A stretch of DNA of 64,000 nt. Origin: Microbacterium paraoxydans. GTDB lineage: Bacteria > Actinomycetota > Actinomycetes > Actinomycetales > Microbacteriaceae. The position numbers and the translations under genes were made by a program. Positions 35,908-45,579 of this stretch are shown here, in pieces. The notes below the pieces were generated by a model. It saw nothing but the letters and a program-made list of their open reading frames with translations. It did not search any database and was not told the origin of the DNA. The first letter of the stretch is position 1. Each line of letters starts with the position of its first letter. The DNA lies in contig NZ_LT629770.1 in the NCBI RefSeq assembly GCF_900105335.1, forward strand, positions 744,001 to 808,000. Reading direction: 5' to 3'.

Positions 35908-37740
35908 GTGGTCCAGTTTGAAGTCCCCGCGATCGTCCCCGCCGATCCCGACGCGAACGTCGCCGACCTGCTTGCGAAGCGCGTCGAGGCGACTCCCGAC
36001 CGGGCGTTGTTCTCCGTCCCGCAGGGCGACGGGTGGCGCGACATCTCCGCCACCGACTTCGAGACCGCCGTGATCGCGCTCGCGAAGGGCTTCGCCGCCG
36101 CGGGCATCCAGCCGGGCGAGAAAGTGGGCTTCCTCGCCCGCACCACCTACGAGTGGAGCCTCGTCGACTTCGCCCTCTTCTACGCCGGTGCGGTGATGGT
36201 GCCGATCTACGAGACGAGCTCGCCGTCGCAGATCCAGTGGATCCTCGAGGACTCCGGCGCGATCGCGCTCCTCGTCGAGTCACCGGAGCACTTCGCCCGC
36301 GTCGACGAGGTGCGCGGCGACCTGCCGCTGCTCCGGGAGGTCTGGCAGCTGCATCTGGGCGCCATCGACACGCTCACCGCGCAGGGAGCCTCGGTCTCCG
36401 ATGACGAGATCCAGCGTCGCCGGAACCTCGCCGTCGGCTCGGACATCGCGACCCTCATCTACACCTCGGGCTCCACCGGACGACCCAAGGGATGCGTGCT
36501 CACGCACAGCAACTTCGTCGAGCTGTCCCGCAACTCCGCGAAGGCCCTCGACGAGGTCGTGCAGACCCCCGGCTCCTCCACCCTGCTCTTCATCACGACG
36601 GCGCACGTCTTCGCGCGCTTCATCTCCATCCTCAACGTGCACGCCGGGGTGCGCACCGGCCACCAGCCCGACACGCGTCAGCTGCTGCCGGCCCTCGGCT
36701 CGTTCAAGCCCACCTTCCTCCTCGCGGTCCCCCGCGTGTTCGAGAAGGTCTACAACTCCGCCGAGCAGAAGGCCGAGGCGGGTGGCAAGGGCAAGATCTT
36801 CCGCGCCGCGGCCGACGTCGCGATCGAGCACTCCCGGCTGCTGGAGGAGGGCAAGAAGATCCCGTTCGGCACGAAGCTGAAGTTCGCGCTCTTCAACAAG
36901 CTCGTCTACTCCAAGCTCCGTGAGGCCATGGGCGGCAACGTCGTCTACGCGGTGTCGGGCTCCGCTCCCCTGGGCGCGCGCCTCGGCCACTTCTTCCACA
37001 GCCTCGGCGTGGTGATCCTCGAGGGTTACGGTCTGACCGAGACGACGGCGCCCGCGACGGTGAACCTCGCCTCGAAGTCGAAGATCGGCACGGTCGGCCC
37101 CGCCCTCCCCGGCGTCGGGGTGCGTCTCGCCGACGACGGCGAGATCGAGGTGCGGGGCATCAACGTGTTCAAGGAGTACTGGAACAACCCGGAGGCCACC
37201 GCCGAGGCGTTCAGCGACGGCGGCTGGTTCCACACCGGCGACATCGGCAGCTTCGACGCCGACGGATTCCTCACGATCACCGGGCGCAAGAAGGAGATCA
37301 TCGTCACGGCGGGCGGCAAGAACGTCGCCCCGGCCGCCCTCGAGGACCCGATCCGCGCGAACCCGATCGTGGGGCAGGTCGTCGTCGTCGGCGACCAGCG
37401 TCCGTTCATCTCGGCACTCGTCACCCTCGACCCGGAGATGCTGCCGACCTGGCTCGCGAACAACGGTCTCGACGAGAAGATGACGTTGGCGGAGGCCTCG
37501 ACAAACCCGCAGGTCCGCGCCGAGGTGCAGCGCGCGGTCGACGCGGCGAACGAGCGGGTGTCGCGCGCGGAGTCCATCCGCAAGTTCACGATCCTGGACT
37601 CGGAGTGGACGGAGGCCTCGGGCCACCTCACCCCGAAGCTGTCGATCAAGCGGAACATCATCATGAACGACTTCGCCGACGAGATCTCCGCGATCTACGA
37701 CGAGCCGGTCGCCACGACCAACGTCGCGATCGGCGGCTGA
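35908..37740 (+). CDS. Long-chain fatty-acid--CoA ligase (FadD15-like)
   Basis: A 610-aa AMP-forming acyl-CoA synthetase that activates fatty acids for lipid synthesis or breakdown. The AMP/ATP loop YTSGSTGRPKGCVLTH, EGYGLTETTA, the hinge ITGRKKEIIVTAGGKNVAPAALE and the late catalytic lysine in TPKLSIKRN are all present. The N-terminal layout (NVADLLAKRVEATPDRALF) and the interdomain helices (FNKLVYSKLREAMG) match the FadD15/FAA1-like group. GTG 35908 has AAGGAG at good spacing. It diverges from the PlsC-like gene, and the pair may share a role in phospholipid acyl supply. Confidence 0.94.
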   Translation: MVQFEVPAIVPADPDANVADLLAKRVEATPDRALFSVPQGDGWRDISATDFETAVIALAKGFAAAGIQPGEKVGFLARTTYEWSLVDFALFYAGAVMVPIYETSSPSQIQWILEDSGAIALLVESPEHFARVDEVRGDLPLLREVWQLHLGAIDTLTAQGASVSDDEIQRRRNLAVGSDIATLIYTSGSTGRPKGCVLTHSNFVELSRNSAKALDEVVQTPGSSTLLFITTAHVFARFISILNVHAGVRTGHQPDTRQLLPALGSFKPTFLLAVPRVFEKVYNSAEQKAEAGGKGKIFRAAADVAIEHSRLLEEGKKIPFGTKLKFALFNKLVYSKLREAMGGNVVYAVSGSAPLGARLGHFFHSLGVVILEGYGLTETTAPATVNLASKSKIGTVGPALPGVGVRLADDGEIEVRGINVFKEYWNNPEATAEAFSDGGWFHTGDIGSFDADGFLTITGRKKEIIVTAGGKNVAPAALEDPIRANPIVGQVVVVGDQRPFISALVTLDPEMLPTWLANNGLDEKMTLAEASTNPQVRAEVQRAVDAANERVSRAESIRKFTILDSEWTEASGHLTPKLSIKRNIIMNDFADEISAIYDEPVATTNVAIGG

Positions 37741-37768
37741 CCCACAGGTCGACCCACCCCCTTCCGAC

Positions 37769-37808
37769 CGAACCGGCCCCTTGCGCTCGCGCGTAAGGGG
37801 CCGGTTCG
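37769..37808. terminator. Hairpin between the acyl-CoA ligase and def
   Basis: Perfect 14-bp arms at 37769-37782 and 37795-37808 (CGAACCGGCCCCTT and its complement) close a 12-nt loop between two convergent genes. Confidence 0.75.
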
Positions 37809-37830
37809 TACGAGAAGGGGTGGGTCGGGG

Positions 37831-38322
37831 CTAGAACCAGGAGCTCTCTCGAACTTCGCGCATCGCGATCTTCCGGGTCTCGGGGTCGAGCCGGGAGAGG
37901 AAGAGCTTGCCGTCGAGGTGGTCGGTCTCGTGCTGGAGGGCCTGCGCGAGCAAGCCGTCCCCCTCGAGCACCACCGGCTGCCCGTCGAGGTCGATCCCCT
38001 CGACCCGGGCCCAGGGGTGGCGCTGCGCGTCGTGCCAGAGTCCCGGCACCGAGAGGCAGCCCTCCCCCGTCGGCTCGGGCTCGCCGCGCACCTCCGTGAG
38101 CACGGGGTTGAGGACGTACCCGATCTCGCCGTCGACGTTGTAGCTGAAGGCACGGAGCGCGACGCCGATCTGCGGGGCCGCAACGCCGGCGCGACCGGGG
38201 AGCTCGACGGTCTCCAGGAGATCGGTGACCAGGGCGCGCACGCCGTCGTCGATCTCCTCGATGGCCGCGCAGACGGTCCGCAGGACCGGGTCGCCGAAGA
38301 TGCGGATCTCTCGGACCGTCAT
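37831..38322 (-). CDS. def: Peptide deformylase
   Basis: A 163-aa metalloenzyme that removes the formyl group from nascent proteins. The three motifs are GVAAPQIG (residues 46-53), EGCLS with the metal Cys89, and HETDH with metal ligands His131 and His135 and catalytic Glu132. The short form is typical. ATG 38322 overlaps the stop of the upstream ATPase gene in TGATG, which implies translational coupling. The open frame that extends upstream through the ATPase gene is not coding in this frame. Confidence 0.96.
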   Translation of the reverse strand: MTVREIRIFGDPVLRTVCAAIEEIDDGVRALVTDLLETVELPGRAGVAAPQIGVALRAFSYNVDGEIGYVLNPVLTEVRGEPEPTGEGCLSVPGLWHDAQRHPWARVEGIDLDGQPVVLEGDGLLAQALQHETDHLDGKLFLSRLDPETRKIAMREVRESSWF

Positions 38323-39806
38323 CAGGCGGCCTTCGCCCGGAGACCCTCGACGAGGAGCGCCGCGAGTTCGCGTGCCGCCTTCCGCGTCTCGGGGAGGAGG
38401 TTCGCGAAGACGATCGTCCCGCCCGCGGCGATCTGCGGGTCGTACGGCACACGCACGACGCTGCGGGCCCGCGACGCGAAGTGCGCCTGGAGCTCTCCGA
38501 GACGCACGAGCGGCGTGCCGGGCGTGGACTGGTTGAGCACCACGATCGCATCCCGCGCCTGCTGCGCGTACCCGTTGGTCTCCAGCCACGTGAGCGTCTC
38601 GGAGGCCAGTCGCGCCTCGTCGACGCTGAGGCCGGAGACGATGACGATCTGGTCGGCGAGGTCGAGGGTGGCCGACATCACGGAGTGGACGATTCCGGTG
38701 CCGGTGTCGGTGAGCACGAGCGAGTAGTAGTGCGCGGCCACATCGGCGACATCGCGGTAGTCGTCGTCGCTGAAGGCCTCGGCGACGCGGGGATCGGCGT
38801 CCGATGCGAGCACATCGAGGCGCGTCGCATCCCGAGCGACGATGGCGGAGACGTCGTGGTAGCCCCGCACGTCGTCGCGGATGCGCACCAGGTCTCGCAC
38901 GGACTTGCCGTGCGCGGCGCGCTGCACCCGGTCGGCGAGAGTTCCCCGATCGGGGTTCGCGTCCACGGCGATGACACGGTCCTCCCGCGCGTCCGCGAGG
39001 GCCATGCCCAGGAGCGCCGTGACGGTGGTCTTGCCCACGCCGCCCTTGCGGGAGAGCACCGGCACGAAGCGGGCGCCGCCAGCGAGCGGGGCCGCGATGC
39101 GCGCGGTCAGCTCCTTGCGCTCGCGCGCACGGCGCCCGTCGCCGATGTTCAGCCGCCGACCGGACAGCGTGTAGAGCAGATGGCTCCACCCGCCCTCGGG
39201 TTCCGGCTTGGCCATACGATGCGGGTCGAGGAGGCGATCGGTGGTGAGGAGGTCCGCGGATTCGCGGGCGGACTCCCCCAACTCGTCGAGGCGCTTCGCG
39301 GTGAGCGTCACGTCGGTGCGCGGGCCCGGACGCGTGGGCGCGGAGGCGACGGGCTTGTCGTCGGATGCGGGCATCGTGGTCTCCTTCTGCACGGGTGGCT
39401 GCGGGGCGCGCGCCGGCTTAGCCGCCGGGCTCTCTGCACGGTCGGCACCGGCCTTCGCAAGGAAGAGAGCCGCAGCCTCCTCCTCGGCGACCCGAGCCGG
39501 GGCGGCATCTGCCATCGGCGCGGGCTCCTCCACCACGACCGCATCGATCACGTCGTCGGTGCGCGGCGGATCCAGGACGGGCTTCGGCGCGGCGGGCAGC
39601 GTGAGGTCGTCGACGACGAGGTCGATGCCGACCTCTCCCTCCACCACGCCGTCGTCGGCGAGGTCGTCGTCCTCCTCCGCCGGCAGGGTCACCCGCACCT
39701 GCGCGGTCCCGCCGAGGATGCCGATGCCGGCGGTGTCGACGGACGCAGCGTCGTCGAGCACCCCCAGCGGACTGTCCTCGGGATCGGCGTTGTTCTTCGC
39801 GGTCAC
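38322..39806 (-). CDS. MinD/ParA-like ATPase resembling the ESX-associated EspI family
   Basis: A 494-aa protein. The first 230 residues are acidic and Ala/Pro-rich and probably disordered. The ATPase domain begins after [27 protein letters not shown] and has the deviant Walker [18 protein letters not shown], then [53 protein letters not shown] and [14 protein letters not shown]. This order and wording closely follow the C-terminal domain of mycobacterial EspI (Rv3876) and related type VII secretion ATPases. No WXG100, EccC or mycosin gene is in the window. GTG 39806 has GGAG 7 nt upstream. It is coupled to def. Regulation of secretion or polar localisation is possible but unproven. Confidence 0.75.
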   Translation of the reverse strand: MTAKNNADPEDSPLGVLDDAASVDTAGIGILGGTAQVRVTLPAEEDDDLADDGVVEGEVGIDLVVDDLTLPAAPKPVLDPPRTDDVIDAVVVEEPAPMADAAPARVAEEEAAALFLAKAGADRAESPAAKPARAPQPPVQKETTMPASDDKPVASAPTRPGPRTDVTLTAKRLDELGESARESADLLTTDRLLDPHRMAKPEPEGGWSHLLYTLSGRRLNIGDGRRARERKELTARIAAPLAGGARFVPVLSRKGGVGKTTVTALLGMALADAREDRVIAVDANPDRGTLADRVQRAAHGKSVRDLVRIRDDVRGYHDVSAIVARDATRLDVLASDADPRVAEAFSDDDYRDVADVAAHYYSLVLTDTGTGIVHSVMSATLDLADQIVIVSGLSVDEARLASETLTWLETNGYAQQARDAIVVLNQSTPGTPLVRLGELQAHFASRARSVVRVPYDPQIAAGGTIVFANLLPETRKAARELAALLVEGLRAKAA

Positions 39807-39870
39807 GTGTCACTCCAACCTGTGCGGGCCTCGGGATGCGCCCAGGGTGCGCGGCCTCGCCCGGACAAGA

Positions 39871-42800
39871 TTAGTGCGCCGGTCGGATCACGACCAAAAG
39901 ATCACCCGCGTCCACCTGCTGCGTCTCGGCGATGGCGTGCCGCTCGACGACCCCGTCCACGGGGGCGGTGATGGCAGCCTCCATCTTCATCGCCTCGATC
40001 GACGCGACCGGCTCACCGGCCCGCACCGTCGCCCCCACCTCGGCCTTGAGGGTGACCACTCCGGAGAACGGCGCCGCCACCTGGCCGGGAACGGACGTGT
40101 CCGCCTTCTCCACCTCGTGTGCATCCACGGAGATGGAACGATCCCGCACGAACACGGGCCGGAGTTGACCGTTCAGGGTCGTCATGACGGTCCGCATGCC
40201 CTTGTCGTCCGCCTCGCCGATGGCTTCGAGACCCACGTAGAGCTGCACCCCACGGTCGATCTCGATGAGGTGCTCCTGGCCGGGGACCAGCCCGTAGAGG
40301 TAGTCGCTCGTGTCGAGCACGGACAGATCGCCGTACTGCTCGCGCCGCTCCGTGAACTCGGCCGTGGGCGCGGGGAACAGCAGCGTGTTCAGGCGGGAGC
40401 GCCGCTGCGCGCTCGTCCCCGCCAGCTCCGCCTCGTCCTGGTCCGTCAGCGCCGTGAGGCCGGTTCGCACGGAACGGCCGGCGAGCACCTTGGAGCGGAA
40501 GGGCTCGGGCCAGCCACCGGGGAGGTCGCCGAGCTCTCCGGCCATGAACCCGACCACGGAGTCCGGCACATCGTACTTCTCGGGGTTCGCCTCGAAGTCG
40601 GCGGGATCGGCCTTCACCGCGGCGAGGTGCAGGGCGAGGTCCCCCACGACCTTCGACGACGGGGTGACCTTCGGGACGCGTCCGAGGATGCGGTCGGCTG
40701 CGGCGTACATGTCCTCGATGAGTTCGAAGTCGTCCGCGAGGCCGAGAGCCTTCGCCTGCTGCCGGAGGTTCGACAGCTGTCCGCCGGGGATCTCGTGGTG
40801 GTACACACGTCCGGTGGGTCCCGGCAGCCCGGACTCGAACGGCGCGTACTGGCGACGCACCGCCTCCCAGTACGGTTCCAGGTCGGAGACCGCGGCGAGG
40901 GAGATCCCGCTGTCCCGCTCCGTGTGGGCGAGCGCGGCCACGAGCGAAGACAGCGACGGCTGACTGGTCGTGCCGGACAGCGGGGCCGACGCGGCATCCA
41001 CCGCATCGACGCCGGCGGCGCTGGCCGCGAGCAGGGTCGCGAGCTGTCCGCCCGGAGTGTCGTGGGTGTGCAGGTGCACGGGCAGGTCGAAGCGCTCACG
41101 GAGCGCCGAAACGAGCTTCGCGGCGGCGGCGGGACGGAGCAGGCCCGCCATGTCCTTGATCGCGAGGATGTGCGCGCCCGCGGCGACGATCTGATCCGCG
41201 AGTCCGAGGTAGTAGTCGAGGGTGTAGAGCCCTTCCGCCGGATCCAGCAGGTCGCCGGTGTAGCAGAGCGCGACCTCCGCGACCGCGGTCCCCGTGGCGC
41301 GGACCGCCTCGATCGCCGGGCGCATCTGCTCCACGTCGTTGAGCGCGTCGAAGATGCGGAAGATGTCGACGCCGCTCGCTGCCGCCTCCGCGACGAAGGC
41401 CTCGGTCACCGCCGTCGGGTACGGCGTGTAGCCGACCGTGTTCCGGCCACGCAGCAGCATCTGGATCGCGACGTTCGGGAGGGCCGCCCGCAGCTTGTCC
41501 AGTCGCTCCCACGGGTCCTCGCCCAGGAAGCGGAGCGCGACGTCGTAGGTGGCGCCGCCCCAGGCCTCGACCGACAGCAGCTCCGGTGTCAGCCGGGCGA
41601 GGTACGGAGCGGCGGCGACGAGGTCCTTCGTGCGGACCCGGGTCGCGAGCAGCGACTGGTGCGCGTCGCGGAAGGTCGTGTCGGTGATCGCGAGGGCGCT
41701 CTGCGCACGCAGGCCGCGAGCGAACTCCTCGGGACCGACCTCGAGCAGCCGCTGCCGGGATCCGGGCACCGGTTCGACCGCCAGGTCGATCGGCGGCAGC
41801 TTGGTCGCGGGGTCGATGACGCCGGGGTGCGCGCCGTGCGGCTTGTTCACCGTCACGTCGACGAGCCAGTTGAGGATCTTCGTCCCGCGGTCCTTCGAGG
41901 CGCGTCCGCGGAGCAGCTCCGGGCGCTCGTCGATGAAGGACGTGCTGACGTCGCCCCGGATGAACGCCTCGTCGTCGAGCAGAGCCTGGAGGAAGGGGAT
42001 GTTCGTGGAGACACCGCGGATGCGGAACTCGGCGAGGGCACGGCGCGCGCGGGCGACGGCGGCCGGGAAGTCGCGTCCTCGGCACGTGAGCTTCGCCAGC
42101 ATCGAGTCGAAGTGCGGGCTGATCTGGGCGCCCTGGTGCACGGTGCCGCCATCGAGACGGATCCCCGCGCCGCCGGGCGAGCGGTAGGTCGTGATCTTCC
42201 CGGTGTCGGGACGGAAGCCCTGCGTCGGGTCCTCCGTGGTGATGCGGCACTGCAGTGCGGCACCGCGCAGGTGCAGATTCTCCTGCTGCAGTCCCAGCTC
42301 GGCGAGGGTCTGCCCCGCGGCGATGCGCATCTGGCTCTGCACGAGGTCGACGTCGGTCACCTCCTCGGTGACCGTGTGCTCGACCTGGATGCGCGGGTTC
42401 ATCTCGATGAACACGACTTCGCCGGCACGCTCCCCCGCCGTCTCCAGCAGGAACTCGACGGTCCCCGCGTTCTCGTAGCCGATGGAGCGGGCGAAGGCCA
42501 CGGCGTAGCCGTGCAGGGCCTGGCGCACGTCGTCGTCGAGGTTGGGGGCGGGAGCGATCTCGACGACCTTCTGATGCCGCCGCTGCACGGAGCAGTCCCG
42601 CTCGAACAGGTGCACCGTCTCGCCGGTCTTGTCCGCGAGGATCTGCACCTCGATGTGCCGCGGCCGGACGACGGCCTGCTCGAGGAACATCCGGGGGTCG
42701 CCGAAGGCGCTGCCGGCTTCCCGCATGGCCTCGGCGAGGGCCGGTCCGAGATCGCCGAGCGTCTCGACGCGCCGCATGCCACGGCCGCCTCCCCCGGCCA

Positions 42801-43278
42801 CCGCCTTCGCGAAGAGGGGGAACCCGATCTCCTCCGCCTGGGCGACCAGGGCGTCGACGTCGTCCGAGGCCTCGGTGGACCGGAGCACGGGGACGCCCGC
42901 TTCGACGGCGTGGCGCTTCGCCTCCACCTTGTTGCCTGCCATCTCGAGGACCTTCGCCGGCGGCCCGATGAACACGATGCCGTTCGCCGCGGCCTTCTCC
43001 GCCAGCTCGGGGTTCTCCGAGAGGAAGCCGTAGCCGGGGTAGATGGCGTCGGCACCGGCCTCGGTGGCCACGCGGATGATCTCGTCGACATCCAGGTAGG
43101 CGCGGACCGGGTGCCCGCGCTCGCCGATCTCGTACGCCTCGTCGGCCTTGAGCCGATGGACCGAGCCGCGGTCCTCGTGCGGGAAGACGGCGACGGTGCG
43201 CGCCCCCACCTCGACCGCTGCCCGGAATGCCCGGATCGCGATCTCGCCACGATTCGCCACAAGGATCTTCTGGAACAT
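39871..43278 (-). CDS. pyc: Pyruvate carboxylase
   Basis: A 1135-aa biotin enzyme that makes oxaloacetate from pyruvate and bicarbonate, the main anaplerotic step in many actinobacteria. In order: biotin carboxylase domain with ATP-grasp (MFQKILVANRGEIAIRAF, GGGGRGMR, MNPRIQVEHTVTEEV); carboxyltransferase barrel from about residue 530 (TTFRDAHQSLLATRVR, LRGRNTVGYTPYP, HTHDTPGGQLATLLAA); the allosteric PC linker; and a C-terminal biotinyl domain with EAMKMEAAI near residue 1100. ATG 43278 has AGAGGTG upstream; the open frame extends 14 codons further without a ribosome site. It is divergent from parA. Confidence 0.97.
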   Translation of the reverse strand: MFQKILVANRGEIAIRAFRAAVEVGARTVAVFPHEDRGSVHRLKADEAYEIGERGHPVRAYLDVDEIIRVATEAGADAIYPGYGFLSENPELAEKAAANGIVFIGPPAKVLEMAGNKVEAKRHAVEAGVPVLRSTEASDDVDALVAQAEEIGFPLFAKAVAGGGGRGMRRVETLGDLGPALAEAMREAGSAFGDPRMFLEQAVVRPRHIEVQILADKTGETVHLFERDCSVQRRHQKVVEIAPAPNLDDDVRQALHGYAVAFARSIGYENAGTVEFLLETAGERAGEVVFIEMNPRIQVEHTVTEEVTDVDLVQSQMRIAAGQTLAELGLQQENLHLRGAALQCRITTEDPTQGFRPDTGKITTYRSPGGAGIRLDGGTVHQGAQISPHFDSMLAKLTCRGRDFPAAVARARRALAEFRIRGVSTNIPFLQALLDDEAFIRGDVSTSFIDERPELLRGRASKDRGTKILNWLVDVTVNKPHGAHPGVIDPATKLPPIDLAVEPVPGSRQRLLEVGPEEFARGLRAQSALAITDTTFRDAHQSLLATRVRTKDLVAAAPYLARLTPELLSVEAWGGATYDVALRFLGEDPWERLDKLRAALPNVAIQMLLRGRNTVGYTPYPTAVTEAFVAEAAASGVDIFRIFDALNDVEQMRPAIEAVRATGTAVAEVALCYTGDLLDPAEGLYTLDYYLGLADQIVAAGAHILAIKDMAGLLRPAAAAKLVSALRERFDLPVHLHTHDTPGGQLATLLAASAAGVDAVDAASAPLSGTTSQPSLSSLVAALAHTERDSGISLAAVSDLEPYWEAVRRQYAPFESGLPGPTGRVYHHEIPGGQLSNLRQQAKALGLADDFELIEDMYAAADRILGRVPKVTPSSKVVGDLALHLAAVKADPADFEANPEKYDVPDSVVGFMAGELGDLPGGWPEPFRSKVLAGRSVRTGLTALTDQDEAELAGTSAQRRSRLNTLLFPAPTAEFTERREQYGDLSVLDTSDYLYGLVPGQEHLIEIDRGVQLYVGLEAIGEADDKGMRTVMTTLNGQLRPVFVRDRSISVDAHEVEKADTSVPGQVAAPFSGVVTLKAEVGATVRAGEPVASIEAMKMEAAITAPVDGVVERHAIAETQQVDAGDLLVVIRPAH

Positions 43279-43357
43279 GCACACCTCTGAGAGCTCGATG
43301 CACGGCCGAGGCACGCACATGGGGCGGGGCTGAGTGTTCCCCCAGCCTAGGGGAAGG

Positions 43358-43363
43358 TAACGT
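43358..43363 (+). promoter_or_regulatory. -10 box TAACGT of parA (leaderless pattern)
   Basis: TAACGT ends 7 nt before GTG 43371. If used, it excludes the alternative GTG at 43362, which overlaps the box. Confidence 0.4.
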
Positions 43364-43370
43364 GGTCTCC

Positions 43371-44183
43371 GTGCACGTACTCAGCGTCAGCTCTCTCAAG
43401 GGGGGCGTCGGCAAGACGACCGTGACACTCGGGCTGGCCTCCGCGGCTTTCGCCCGGGGTGTCCGGACGCTCGTCGTCGACCTCGACCCGCAGTCCGACG
43501 TCTCCACCGGGATGGACATCCAGGTCGCGGGACGACTCAACATCGCCGATGTGCTGGCGAACCCGAAGGAGAAGACCGTCCGTCAGGCGATCACCTCCAG
43601 CGGCTGGGCCAAGGTCCACCCCGGCACGATCGACGTGCTGATCGGCAGTCCGTCCGCCATCAACTTCGACGGCCCGCACCCGAGCGTCCGCGATGTATGG
43701 AAGCTCGAGGAGGCGCTCGCAGCGGTCGAGGCGGACTACGACCTCGTGCTCATCGACTGCGCGCCCTCGCTGAACGCCCTCACCCGTACCGCGTGGGCGG
43801 CGAGCGACCGCGTCATGGTCGTCACCGAGCCCGGCCTCTTCTCCGTAGCGGCAGCAGACCGTGCCCTCCGTGCGATCGAGGAGATCCGCCGCGGCCTCTC
43901 CCCGCGCCTCCAGCCGCTGGGCATCGTGGTCAACCGCGTGCGCCCGCAGTCGATCGAGCACCAGTTCCGTATCAAGGAGCTGCGGGACATGTTCGGCCCT
44001 CTCGTCCTCTCGCCGCAACTGCCGGAGCGCACCTCTCTCCAGCAGGCGCAGGGCGCCGCGAAGCCGCTGCACATCTGGCCCGGCGACTCGGCGCAGGAAC
44101 TCGCCGCAGACTTCGACCAGCTCCTCGACCGCATCATCCGCACGGGTCGGATCCCCGTCCCGGAGACCGGACCGCAGAGCTGA
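43371..44183 (+). CDS. ParA family ATPase
   Basis: A 270-aa P-loop ATPase of the ParA/Soj type. The deviant Walker [20 protein letters not shown] starts at residue 8. DLDPQSDVSTGMDIQ is the Walker A' region, and YDLVLIDCAPSLNALTRTAWAASDRVMVVTEP is the Walker B. RFRIKELRDMFGPLVLSPQLPERTSLQQAQGAAKPL covers the C-terminal part, broken here by family-typical residues. No parB follows, so it is an orphan, as often seen beside the garA/ftsR module of actinobacteria. Start GTG 43371 fits a leaderless box; GTG 43362 is possible. The cargo is unknown. Confidence 0.88.
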   Translation: MHVLSVSSLKGGVGKTTVTLGLASAAFARGVRTLVVDLDPQSDVSTGMDIQVAGRLNIADVLANPKEKTVRQAITSSGWAKVHPGTIDVLIGSPSAINFDGPHPSVRDVWKLEEALAAVEADYDLVLIDCAPSLNALTRTAWAASDRVMVVTEPGLFSVAAADRALRAIEEIRRGLSPRLQPLGIVVNRVRPQSIEHQFRIKELRDMFGPLVLSPQLPERTSLQQAQGAAKPLHIWPGDSAQELAADFDQLLDRIIRTGRIPVPETGPQS

Positions 44184-44194
44184 GACCCCGGAAC

Positions 44195-44233
44195 GACGAA
44201 ACGGCCATCCTCTTCGAGGGTGGCCGTTCTTCG
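44195..44233. terminator. Hairpin between parA and the MerR2 gene
   Basis: Complementary arms around ACGGCCA...TGGCCGT, with a 3-nt apex and outer ACGAA/TTCGT pairs, lie between convergent genes. Some mismatches are present. Confidence 0.6.
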
Positions 44234-44247
44234 TGGAGCGGGGGCCG

Positions 44248-44793
44248 TCAGGCGGAGCGCTTGGCGCGACGGGCGGAGAGCTCGTCGACGGGGTCGGGAG
44301 CGGAGGCGTCGAAGGCGACGAGCGTCGACTCCACCTCGCGCAGGACCTTGCCGACCGCGATACCGAAGACACCCTGACCGCGGCTGACCAGGTCGATGAC
44401 CTCGTCGTTCGACGTGCAGAGGTAGACCGAAGCCCCGTCGCTCATGAGGGTCGTCCCCGCGAGGTCGCGGATACCGGCGCGGCGGAGCTCGTCCACCGCG
44501 GTGCGGATCTGCTGCAGGGAGATCCCGGTGTCGAGCAGGCTCTTCACGAGCTTCAGGACGAGGATGTCGCGGAACCCGTAGAGGCGCTGCGAACCGGAGC
44601 CGTTCGCGCCGCGCACCGTGGGCTCGACGAGCTCGGTGCGTGCCCAGTAGTCGAGCTGACGGTACGTGATGCCGGCCGCACGTGCCGCCACGGCGCCGCG
44701 GTAGCCGACCTCGTCGTCCATCGCGGGCAGACCGTCGGTGAAGAGGAGTTCGGTCACGAACCGCGGGTCGCCTGCGAGCTCATCCGCATTCAT
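44248..44793 (-). CDS. MerR family regulator, Rv1830-like
   Basis: A 181-aa regulator. The winged HTH core is GYRGAVAARAAGITYRQLDYWARTELVEPTVRGA, followed by GSGSQRLYGFRDILVLKLVKSLLDTGISLQQIRTAV. The rest (TLMSDGASVYLCTSNDEVIDLVSRGQGVFGIAVG) is the conserved C-terminal sensor region of Rv1830. In M. tuberculosis, Rv1830 is linked to growth and antibiotic recovery phenotypes. No cysteines for metal sensing are in MerR positions. ATG 44793 has GGAGG upstream. It lies 99 nt after the ftsR stop, in the order garA-ftsR-MerR2. Confidence 0.92.
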   Translation of the reverse strand: MNADELAGDPRFVTELLFTDGLPAMDDEVGYRGAVAARAAGITYRQLDYWARTELVEPTVRGANGSGSQRLYGFRDILVLKLVKSLLDTGISLQQIRTAVDELRRAGIRDLAGTTLMSDGASVYLCTSNDEVIDLVSRGQGVFGIAVGKVLREVESTLVAFDASAPDPVDELSARRAKRSA

Positions 44794-44892
44794 CTGAAAT
44801 CCTCCCTGGAACGGTTATCTCCACGGTAGAGCAGGGTCCCGGCACCGGCAACGACATCCGCGCGACGCCGAAGGTGTGTCGCAATCAGTTCG

Positions 44893-45579
44893 TTACGAAA
44901 GGATCCGCGTGAGTGCGTCCTTCACGAACAAGGTCCGGACGTCGTCGATCCGTGTGGCCAGTTCCGGCGCGAGCTCGTTGGCGCGCGCCCGCGAGGCGGC
45001 ATCGGTTCGGCGCAGCAGCGTGGAGAGCGCCGACTCGATGAGCGAGACCTCACGCTCCGCACCCTGTCGCAGGGAGCGGAGATGACGCGGCTCGATGCCG
45101 TGCCGGTCGAGGGCGACGAGCCCACGGAGCAGCGCGACGGTGGAATCCGAGTAGGTCTCCTGCGCGGTGATGACCCCGGTGCTGATGGCGTCGTTGAGCA
45201 GCTGCGGGCCCGCGCCTGCTGCAGCCAGCAGCTCGTCACGGCGATAACGACGCGGCGCCGGGGCGATCGAGGGCGGCGGCGCGAGCGCCGCCGTCTCCCC
45301 CGAGGCCTCCGCCTCGTCGAGCTGCTCGCGGATGACGCTGAGCGGAAGGTAGTGATCCCGCTGCAGCGTCAGTCCCAGACGGAGCCGTTCGATATCGGCG
45401 GAGGAGAACTTCCGGTAGCCGGACTCGGTGCGGGAGGGCCGGACGATGCCCTGCACCTCGAGGAACCGCAGCTTGCTGGAGGTCAGGTCGGGGAACTCCG
45501 GAGTGAGGCGTGCGAGCACCTGACCGATACTCAGCAGGCCCGCGGACGCCGAGCGTTCACGGGCGGGAGTTGCCGCCAT
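44893..45579 (-). CDS. ftsR: MerR family cell-division regulator (FtsR/Rv1828-like)
   Basis: A 228-aa regulator with N-terminal HTH LLSIGQVLARLTPEFPDLTSSKLRFLEVQGIVRPSRTESGYRKFSSADIERLRL, broken here only by family-typical residues, then QRDHYLPLSVIREQLDE. The C-terminal half is a helical domain as in Rv1828. The homologue in C. glutamicum, FtsR, activates ftsZ. The dyad in the ftsZ promoter at 15496-15510 is a candidate target. ATG 45579 overlaps the garA stop (TGATG), so it is co-translated with garA. Confidence 0.9.
   Translation of the reverse strand: MAATPARERSASAGLLSIGQVLARLTPEFPDLTSSKLRFLEVQGIVRPSRTESGYRKFSSADIERLRLGLTLQRDHYLPLSVIREQLDEAEASGETAALAPPPSIAPAPRRYRRDELLAAAGAGPQLLNDAISTGVITAQETYSDSTVALLRGLVALDRHGIEPRHLRSLRQGAEREVSLIESALSTLLRRTDAASRARANELAPELATRIDDVRTLFVKDALTRILS

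Noticed and set aside
39208..43290. 1360-codon plus-strand open frame antisense to pyruvate carboxylase
   Set aside because: It mirrors the pyc reading frame, has no family motifs, and is the usual high-GC shadow.
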